From Stratiolaelaps scimitus (lineage: Eukaryota > Arthropoda > Arachnida > Mesostigmata > Laelapidae), in NCBI GenBank assembly GCA_019614645.1, contig JABWDB010000021.1, forward strand, positions 5,069,501 through 5,133,500: a DNA stretch of 64,000 nt, in the 5' to 3' direction. Position numbers and translations under genes: made by a program. Position 1 is the stretch's first letter. Each line of letters opens with the position of its first letter. Shown here piece by piece: positions 61,401 to 64,000 of the stretch. Below the pieces are notes generated by a model. It was not told where the DNA came from. It ran no database searches and saw only the letters and a list, made by a program, of their open reading frames with translations.

Positions 61401-64000
61401 ATGGCCTTCAGAGAAACATTTGCATATGTATTCAACACCTGGATATAAAAACTCCCTTGGTTCCTCAGGGAAATAAGTTCTGAATTGCATTATGCTAAAA
61501 TTTGCCCTTACGTAAGTTCTGGGAATTGACTCTTGTCTATGAGATGACATTCAACCTGCTGGGAGTACAACAACAAATTATATTTTTTACGATTATATTA
61601 AACTATCCATGGAAAAGACCCAGAAAATGTATCGAGGTACGTAACCACTTAACTTTCGGCAATACGTTACATGAATCTCACGCCGTACCTTGATGTACGC
61701 ATCAACCGCTTGCGGGTCGTTCCAAGTGGCTGTCTTATCTCTGCTGTTCATAAGTTTTGTGAACTGCTGAGCCGACGACAACATCATTGGCCGTTGACTA
61801 AGGATCATATGGTCCGCAATCGTCATATAGAAGTTTCCAATCTGCTGCAGATCCTGTATTCAGTAAACATAAAGGACACAATAAACTAGGTTCACTACCT
61901 CTCGTTTCATATATCATATTTGTCTTGTTTGATTTTTCTCTGTAGTGACATTGTACCTTATGTACTATATAGGTATTTCTCTATTACAGCTGATAATCAC
62001 TTTGTTAATTTATAAATAGTTAACGCAAACATGTCTACTTTCTTTTGAAAAATGTCTAATTTTCCTTGACAAGTGCCCGTCTCCATCTGAGAACGTAACC
62101 GCATATACAGTACATACAATATATAAAAAAATTCGCATACAATATATAAAAATTCGTACGCATCATTACGTTCGTGTGCATCCTGACACATGGGAAAGCG
62201 AAAAACTAGAGACCTTTGATGTCCAGCACATGCACACACCTTTGCCTGCCTGAAGTAGAGTCTCGACTTGGCGTCAATCTCATCAACGGCCGCTGGGATT
62301 GTGAGGCCGAGGACGCGTAGCTGTCGCACCTCCTGTATCAGCGACACCAGCCGTTGGCTGTAACTCACTCGGGGTGTGCCGTCCGAGTCTAACCGGATAA
62401 CAGCTTGATCGACGTCCAGACTGCCAAGGACATCAGTGATCACCAGCAATATCACCAGCAAGACAGACACAAAGAGAACAACGCCAGCTGATCAGATACC
62501 GTATGTGATATCATACGTCTTGCATGTTACTACACCCCAACCTCAGGGTCGACGAAACGGTACTGTAAAGATGGGCTTCCGCATTGAACACCACATTAAT
62601 CGTCTATGGCGCCGCTCACCGATCGCTGAACACCAACATTCCCACGTAGATCATATCAATGTGCAAGTTATCTATTATAGGTAAGCTTGTCTTGTGGCTC
62701 CGGTGCTTTATGAGCAAGTGACCATTTCCGTGTAGACGAAATGTACCGAAACGGGATGTATTTTTAACATCAACACCTGTACAACGTGCTTATACTCGAA
62801 TGTGACTCAATGATTTACGATAACGATTTTCGAATCAGACTGCCCAAAGCAATAGCTATTATAAGAGCTGAAAGTCTCCTCGCCGACGCCGCTGTTTTGT
62901 CGTTCGCAGCGATTAGAAAAAAACCAGTCAATGGTGATGCGTTATTGATGGTGCCTTTCTTCATTGAGCTTCATCTTCGAGGCTTGGGAAATATATAGCG
63001 CGGCTTCCCCAAGGGCTATTCTCACAACCGACAACAATTTTCTCCCGTTATGTGCAGTGTCTATCTCCGTAATCAAGGACACCATTAAGCCGTCGCTATT
63101 GCGGCTAAATCAAGTTCAATTTGTTGTTATAACTAGGCGTTCCTTGGGTTCTAAGAACGAGTGAGTTCTAAGTTCAGCCTGTCTGCTGAACCATAAGAGC
63201 CAACGCCAATGAATATCTATCTATATAATAGAAGCAAACCGCATGTTCACAAAATGTTTTTCGGGGCACGCGCGAGCTGCAGTCTGGGGGACAGGGTCGA
63301 AGATTGGCGCATCCGCAGATAACTTATCTCGAGCGCTGACCTGTTTGCGGCAGCCATCTCTCTGACCTATTAGAGTGCAGTAGATTAAACGAAATCTGTC
63401 GACAGAGTAAATGAAAGTAGCCCCATCTAATAGAGAGTATGTCAGAGGCAGGTGATACATAACAGCGATTATTATGTAGGCCTATTTTAATTAGATTTCG
63501 TTTATAGATAGATGTTCAAGAGCAAATATTTTTGAGCATATATTCCTTTAATTAGCTGGCTGTATTCAGACAATGTTATTATGGATGGCAGGAACCCCAG
63601 CATGACATCACGCTAGCTGTTAAACTCATGGCCTCCATAATAAGAACTTTAGGCTTGGCACCGATAATGTATTTAGGCTCGTATTTGCTTGGTGAATCAA
63701 GGAAAGGGTTAGGGTTCAGGGGAACTAGCTTCTACCTTTAGTGCTGTTGAGTTTTTAATAGCCTAGATCTGAGCAGTGTTCGTGGGGTCGTTATTATAAA
63801 AATATGTTAGCAAATATTATAAATGGGCACCGTTGTGTGTACTTCAGATATTGCACGTGGAATCGATCGAGACGTTGAGCAGGCTCCGTTTGCGGGTGCA
63901 CGCTAAGCCCAATTTGTCTACGACCTACCTGAGAGACCTATCTCGTATTCCTGCCTGCAAATCTCGACACCAAGAATCGTAGACTTCCTTCTGGTACTCA
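28564..64000 (-). CDS. DYNC2H1: Cytoplasmic dynein 2 heavy chain (IFT dynein), 5' partial
   Basis: Twenty-four exons read right to left from the window edge, about 3,701 residues and a TAA stop at 28566-28564. The first roughly 600 residues of a usual 4,300-residue protein lie beyond 64000. Seen in order: tail and linker (FPRFYFLGDEDLLEILGQ at 41140, the dynein linker signature), AAA1 with P-loop GPAGTGKTES and Walker B CFDEFNRL, sensor MNPAGKGYGG, AAA2 P-loop GPSGSGKSS, AAA3 P-loop GPQGSGKC, AAA4 degenerate P-loop GQPGIGRR, a coiled-coil stalk with the microtubule-binding tip near SFLSKRGVKDEI, AAA5, AAA6 and the C-terminal domain ending NVTLLLTHG. Motifs such as SQRPMML, TYEYQGNA, LPDNLKQLFRPVAM and MPSGERIQFGPNVNF match DYNC2H1 rather than cytoplasmic dynein 1 or axonemal chains. 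The protein drives retrograde intraflagellar transport in cilia. One intron hosts an opposite-strand gene and another a Tc1-type element. One intron uses a GC donor. Confidence 0.97.
29280..29402 (-). CDS. DYNC2H1: DYNC2H1 exon, C-terminal domain
   Basis: 41 codons in phase 0, VKVERLLIEGALFDGTSLSE through HLGWTAD, equivalent to ISGLLLEGCSFDGNQL. The donor is GTGAGT. Confidence 0.95.
29728..29779 (-). CDS. DYNC2H1: DYNC2H1 52-nt exon, C-terminal domain
   Basis: One base completes Arg, then it encodes LRLEVSFRKPLSSYPIQ, ending CAG|GTGAGG. Phase fits both neighbours, but the sequence is about eight residues shorter than the human counterpart and poorly conserved. Confidence 0.75.
30071..30141 (-). 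repeat. tRNA-derived SINE-like segment
   Basis: On the minus strand, ATGGCGCAGTGGTGAGCTC is a good polymerase III A box, followed about 30 nt later by a degenerate B box (TTTTAAATCCC). It lies in a dynein intron. Confidence 0.4.
30480..30676 (-). CDS. DYNC2H1: DYNC2H1 exon, C-terminal domain
   Basis: It encodes TPMEWQQQWSGPEDPYSYMH and ends LHPNKFLNALRQQTA with two bases of Arg. It aligns with WQSKWEGPEDP and FLNALRQETAR. The donor is GTGAGC. Confidence 0.96.
31053..37148 (-). CDS. DYNC2H1: DYNC2H1 giant 6,096-bp exon, AAA2 to AAA6
   Basis: 2,032 uninterrupted codons, phase 0 at both ends (acceptor GACAG|GTA, donor GAG|GTAAAT). It carries the AAA2 Walker B (WIICDGDVDP), MPSGERIQFGPNVNF, the AAA3 P-loop GPQGSGKC near 36400, AAA3 Walker B LLKDINVP, the AAA4 degenerate P-loop GQPGIGRR near 35384, the two stalk helices around the binding tip at about 34050-34330 (WVSMKSFLSKRGV, SFDPKNAKRAS), AAA5 and AAA6 (KALRPDRL, CLTNLHLV, RRTYIPQGW, AIYGGRIES). 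All other exons seen in this gene are far shorter. Confidence 0.98.
37273..37533 (-). CDS. DYNC2H1: DYNC2H1 exon, AAA2 P-loop, GC donor
   Basis: 87 codons starting VDEKQIKKMVELEEQLRQ, with Walker A GPSGSGKSS and ending WHDGVLTLSARQ. The donor reads CAG|GCAAGT, a GC splice site. The join to the next exon then aligns residue for residue with human DYNC2H1. Confidence 0.95.
37676..37872 (-). CDS. DYNC2H1: DYNC2H1 exon, between AAA1 and AAA2
   Basis: It contains VIIRALRLNTLSKLAYRDCR and DIFPGIELENF. The acceptor at 37873 (GAATAG|AC) is chosen by phase. A nearby CTGCAG would break the frame, so the first few residues are less sure. Confidence 0.9.
38038..38728 (-). other. DYNC2H1 intron, part
   Basis: The intron 37873-38728 is AT-rich with ATT and TAA runs. 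Nothing coding is seen. Confidence 0.6.
38729..39056 (-). CDS. DYNC2H1: DYNC2H1 exon, end of AAA1
   Basis: It encodes NAGIFVTMNPAGKGYGGRQK and LPDNLKQLFRPVAM, both near-invariant in dyneins, then EQQHYDWGLRSLKS. It ends one base into a codon at GTACTT. Confidence 0.97.
39380..39562 (-). CDS. DYNC2H1: DYNC2H1 exon, AAA1 Walker B
   Basis: 61 codons, starting GIDVKSMNRIF and containing GAWGCFDEFNRLEEG, where DE is the Walker B pair. The donor is GTTAGT. Confidence 0.97.
39581..39678. repeat. Near-perfect 44-nt inverted repeat filling a short intron
   Basis: Arms 39581-39624 and 39635-39678 pair with about five mismatches around a 10-nt TA-rich loop. The inner 32 nt of each arm (39593-39624 and 39635-39666) differ at only two positions. 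The host intron 39563-39704 is 142 nt, so the hairpin occupies about two thirds of it, and a (TA)n run fills most of the rest next to the donor. Confidence 0.85.
39705..40229 (-). CDS. DYNC2H1: DYNC2H1 exon, AAA1 P-loop
   Basis: 175 codons in phase 0. It contains LKLKALVLDIIHNMDVVEQL, TYEYQGNAPKLV and the AAA1 Walker A GGNPYGPAGTGKTES, the main ATP-hydrolysis site of dyneins. It ends VFNCDE at GTGAGG. Confidence 0.98.
40253..40287. repeat. (TTA)n microsatellite
   Basis: About 11 TTA units in the dynein intron 40230-40523. Confidence 0.9.
40524..40765 (-). CDS. DYNC2H1: DYNC2H1 exon, before AAA1
   Basis: Two bases complete Gly, then it encodes IHRVEFNDGEEGGSSKLQIQ, VWLAQLAKEM and EFPSQ. The donor is GTGCGT. 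Confidence 0.95.
40766..41065 (-). other. DYNC2H1 intron
   Basis: 300 nt, AT-rich, with a short TA run near 40990-41005. No other feature. Confidence 0.65.
41066..41316 (-). CDS. DYNC2H1: DYNC2H1 exon, linker signature
   Basis: It contains AQFPRFYFLGDEDLLEILGQ, the diagnostic end of the dynein linker, followed by SHLKKLFS. It ends one base into a Gly codon at GTAAGC. Confidence 0.97.
41574..41668 (-). CDS. DYNC2H1: DYNC2H1 exon, linker
   Basis: It encodes VQRRWTYLDPILGQGALPSE, then SARFNSVSEEF with two bases left. It aligns with QRKWVYLEPIFGRGALPKEQ. The donor is GTAAGG. Confidence 0.96.
41852..42138 (-). CDS. DYNC2H1: DYNC2H1 exon, linker
   Basis: It starts LNNRAHGEVTIREAFNELDL and contains GDNQCLLQAMKDSSFY, closely matching the DYNC2H1 linker. 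It ends at GTTCGT. Confidence 0.96.
42541..42610 (-). repeat. tRNA-derived SINE or tRNA pseudogene
   Basis: The minus strand reads GGTGGCGTGGCGTCTTG (A-box-like) and, 32 nt later, the perfect B box GGTTCGATCCC. The stems do not pair well enough for a working tRNA (the T stem pairs at only three positions), so a SINE fragment or pseudogene fits better. Confidence 0.5.
43135..45645 (+). CDS. Intronless gene for an 836-residue type II membrane protein with Cys-rich ectodomain
   Basis: A single open frame from ATG 43135 to TAG 45645. The same frame stays open upstream of the ATG to at least 43078. Residues 1-228 are hydrophilic and basic (many Arg, Lys, Ser), suggesting a cytosolic disordered region. 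Residues about 229-254 form one membrane segment (IAAMVSIPIVAVVLIGVLAT) preceded by the basic stop RKRSRRKCR, so the N-terminus should be inside and the rest outside. The ectodomain starts with a Cys-rich block near 261-310 (CTEDGKRLCEIGG, CKCAEYG) resembling a loose EGF-like fold. It has many further cysteines and several N-glycosylation sequons (NVT, NGT, NQS, NLS, NCT, NRT, NHT, NHS). I do not recognise the family. It lies inside a dynein intron on the opposite strand. An AATAAA is at 45899. Confidence 0.85.
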   Translation: MDTVPSPRASHSARNQSLSEVKDATAGDEDRRRIDKHRRYKEVIRKSSKIVVQPGDTRNTSPSYTPIFTLTGGFAKKTRGRESRAQERSNVSSKNSRKQVRASRKVSNVARCPSPAESSDNEGSGGRATAATKANTRKRDRSSERREAAESDGEHTIAESDNPSSYQLGHVKSSVPTDLSSSYSVLSHKLTENIGDPWNQSRYQMPGGLPHECDRTHGRKRSRRKCRWGIAAMVSIPIVAVVLIGVLATIIYFYPIGRNECTEDGKRLCEIGGAICVVRSGENHCKCAEYGKHFFVDKCVFKCERDPLAMCPSGVCHRNDCFDDVYQFAGPFYAITCGRSITIDNVEMCNVTCDEIVSAVCPHAGNKQPSFCKDPHSVPKRLKEFICQLNGTSGGFRELTPDEAKECRNNPTCMPLQLFYPCLAGYVDQGYVTCVSKCDPPNNQTKALSPYGFCVFQQNDCDEVLTKLMAVVNQSDIGYSYNDVTYNSRIRLASARLATSPKLRTLSYPLMYVYGHLLDQHDVDVDASLTDVEVANFSKLILDDKAELQRLQSLFSETKNLSGLLEDRMTGADYVSEDHFLRIAYLVYLFNCTSFNDCPRFDRASDQILSWLNRTAYLCAIARVVFFLNHTIDASWSQPMAYMRQVTPSTKILSTVYYPSFVADLINKARVVTNSRQLSDATFNHSTALCHEAENSSKIVDATHIALSMPLYELFRSTDRRAATPEGLIKFAVILAETKSVKEVICHDGRIIPTAECEVRLYLAFLAFMPPPSDAEVKLAGSEDKAVVYFTLRTVMRLQVRFGPRASPFTDQSEQRADAREVAEAAQHFIDKCMQS
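45899..45904 (+). terminator. Candidate polyadenylation signal of the nested gene
   Basis: AATAAA 254 nt after the stop codon, just past a short TA run. Confidence 0.45.
49391..49422. repeat. (TA)n microsatellite
   Basis: About 16 TA units in the large dynein intron. Confidence 0.9.
50463..50743 (-). CDS. DYNC2H1: DYNC2H1 exon, linker; donor of the 8.3-kb intron
   Basis: It encodes GRLHRFENLLGDWSRRLKDI, contains GEEFSAQHWAELF, and ends ADQLK with one base left before GTGTGT. The next exon is at 42138, leaving an intron of 8.3 kb that contains another gene. Confidence 0.95.
50744..51764 (-). other. DYNC2H1 intron
   Basis: 1.0 kb with a (TA)n run at 51485-51505 and no recognisable coding sequence. 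Confidence 0.65.
51765..51920 (-). CDS. DYNC2H1: DYNC2H1 exon, linker
   Basis: It encodes EETGHFGLKPPDVIDLEAMA and ends DKMADEEWVII, the counterpart of QEMANEDWITF. Confidence 0.94.
52217..52551 (-). CDS. DYNC2H1: DYNC2H1 exon, linker
   Basis: It starts LRGVYEQSEAKNEILGRW and ends LLKTKDEL with two bases left. Charged and helical, it is equivalent to the EAEDKNRLL...KAKWDKF region. Confidence 0.93.
52552..52952 (-). other. DYNC2H1 intron
   Basis: 401 nt, AT-rich. A reading frame continues past the GTAAGA donor for 36 codons but does not align to the family. Confidence 0.65.
52953..53199 (-). CDS. DYNC2H1: DYNC2H1 exon, linker
   Basis: It encodes EEERFDCITVSYAPIKSYID through QAKSE. I placed the donor at GAA|GTAAGA because the join to the next exon then matches the human spacing exactly. 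A longer read-through frame exists past it but does not align. Confidence 0.92.
53513..53715 (-). CDS. DYNC2H1: DYNC2H1 exon, linker
   Basis: It starts VKINQLYADASQVLEQ, contains GWVAFGGIDLDAVVEE, and ends KMN with two bases left at a GTAAGC donor. Confidence 0.92.
53716..55186 (-). other. DYNC2H1 intron with an imperfect hairpin
   Basis: 1.5 kb. It has TA and TG microsatellites near 53795-53930 and the inverted repeat 54476-54524. The stretch 54160-54660 is less AT-rich but shows no open frame of note. Confidence 0.6.
54476..54524. repeat. 19-bp inverted repeat, one mismatch, 11-nt loop
   Basis: Arm 54476-54494 (AATGTCCGACTCTAGGTCC) pairs with 54506-54524 with a single mismatch. Confidence 0.8.
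55187..55343 (-). CDS. DYNC2H1: DYNC2H1 exon, tail/linker
   Basis: It encodes NGEIAFRPPLEEVRAKYFLQ, then IKKFLSIPHHFKGV and ends IIEKHA. It aligns with RLQFRPPFEEIRAKYYREMK. The donor is GTATGA. Confidence 0.94.
56172..57000 (-). mobile_element. Internally deleted Tc1-type DNA transposon with long inverted repeats
   Basis: 829 bp flanked by TA on both sides (56170-56171 and 57001-57002), the expected Tc1/mariner target duplication. The ends read CAGTGCTGGG and, inverted, CAATGCTGGG. The terminal inverted repeats are about 150-170 nt (56172-56343 against 56852-57000). They share long near-identical stretches, and the left arm carries an extra insert of about 25 nt. A transposase remnant lies between them. 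Confidence 0.87.
56395..56850 (-). pseudogene. Tc1-type transposase remnant
   Basis: A 151-codon frame joins an N-terminal helix-turn-helix region (KGRLQKISQRIVMHICRLAS) directly to the C-terminal catalytic end ERPACSPDLNPTENLWSILV and SMPNRVINAIINKG, typical of Tc1. The middle, which should hold the first two catalytic Asp residues, is gone, so the protein cannot be active. A usual Tc1 transposase is about 340 residues. Confidence 0.85.
59322..59638 (-). CDS. DYNC2H1: DYNC2H1 exon, tail
   Basis: It starts KLQDVAEKLSRLNRML, contains QAQGFNPDHMRSWKTHWDRQ and LYKALDYQY, and ends IRVDLTF with two bases of an Arg codon before GTAACG. Confidence 0.96.
59639..61688 (-). other. DYNC2H1 intron
   Basis: 2.05 kb. 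Apart from the SINE-like piece I see only short open frames and AT-rich sequence. Confidence 0.65.
59864..59930 (+). repeat. tRNA-derived SINE-like segment
   Basis: GCCCGAGTGACTCC resembles an A box of the Ser/Leu type, and GTTCGAATCC at about 59915 is a perfect B box. It lies in the dynein intron 59639-61688. Confidence 0.45.
61689..61853 (-). CDS. DYNC2H1: DYNC2H1 exon, tail
   Basis: 55 codons in phase 0, with DLQQIGNFYMTIADHMI followed by SQRPMML, a stretch highly conserved in DYNC2H1. Confidence 0.96.
61854..62239 (-). other. DYNC2H1 intron
   Basis: 386 nt, AT-rich, with two copies of an ATACAATATATAAAAA motif near 62114-62150. Nothing else is seen. Confidence 0.65.
62240..62420 (-). 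CDS. DYNC2H1: DYNC2H1 exon, tail
   Basis: It encodes LDVDQAVIRLDSDGTPRVSY and continues to FRQAK, the counterpart of AVIRFDPSGRPQVHYSEKL. One base completes the previous codon. The donor is GTGTGT. Confidence 0.94.
62421..63928 (-). other. DYNC2H1 intron
   Basis: 1.5 kb between the edge exon and the exon at 62240-62420. No coding signature seen on either strand. Confidence 0.65.
63929..64000 (-). CDS. DYNC2H1: DYNC2H1 exon, cut by the window edge
   Basis: It encodes EYQKEVYDSWCRDLQAGIRD and a few more residues, then ends two bases into a Ser codon at a GTAGGT donor. It continues past 64000. Confidence 0.85.

Noticed and set aside
1..64000. CRISPR arrays, bacterial operons, ribosome binding sites, integrated virus
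   Set aside because: None seen. The window is eukaryotic throughout, and no viral polymerase, capsid or integrase signature was recognised.

Overview
This window is animal nuclear DNA. It holds intron-rich genes with GT-AG (and one GC-AG) introns, AT-rich introns full of (TA)n and (TTA)n microsatellites, tRNA-derived SINE-like pieces and a Tc1-type transposon. Protein similarity recalled from known families points to an invertebrate, most likely an arthropod. A mite or other arachnid is my guess only.

Layout. Positions 1-1185 hold the last two coding exons of a plus-strand gene I do not recognise. Positions 1186-12943 show no exon I can name, only three GC-rich islands, a 26-bp tandem array and microsatellites. 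Positions 12944-25434 (plus strand) hold ten exons of an unconventional class I myosin of the Myo1c/Myo61F type. They cover the IQ neck and the complete TH1 tail to the stop codon, but I found no motor-domain exon upstream. Positions 25435-28563 are the spacer between two tail-to-tail genes.

From 28564 to the right edge the minus strand is one gene, the cytoplasmic dynein 2 heavy chain (DYNC2H1), the retrograde motor of intraflagellar transport. Twenty-four exons could be placed, nearly all with matching splice phases. They give about 3,700 codons, running from within the N-terminal tail (cut by the window edge) to the stop. One exon, 31053-37148, is 6,096 bp long and carries most of AAA2 through AAA6, including the stalk, while the other exons are 52-525 bp.

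Two things sit inside dynein introns. The 8.3-kb intron 42139-50462 contains, on the opposite strand, an intronless gene for an 836-residue type II membrane protein with a cysteine-rich ectodomain of no family I recognise. The 4-kb intron 55344-59321 contains an internally deleted Tc1-type element with long terminal inverted repeats and a TA target duplication. Several introns also carry strong inverted repeats. The 142-nt intron 39563-39704 is almost entirely one hairpin.

Exon coordinates come from reading both strands by eye and checking reading-frame phase across each junction. Protein comparisons are from memory of the families, not from a database search.
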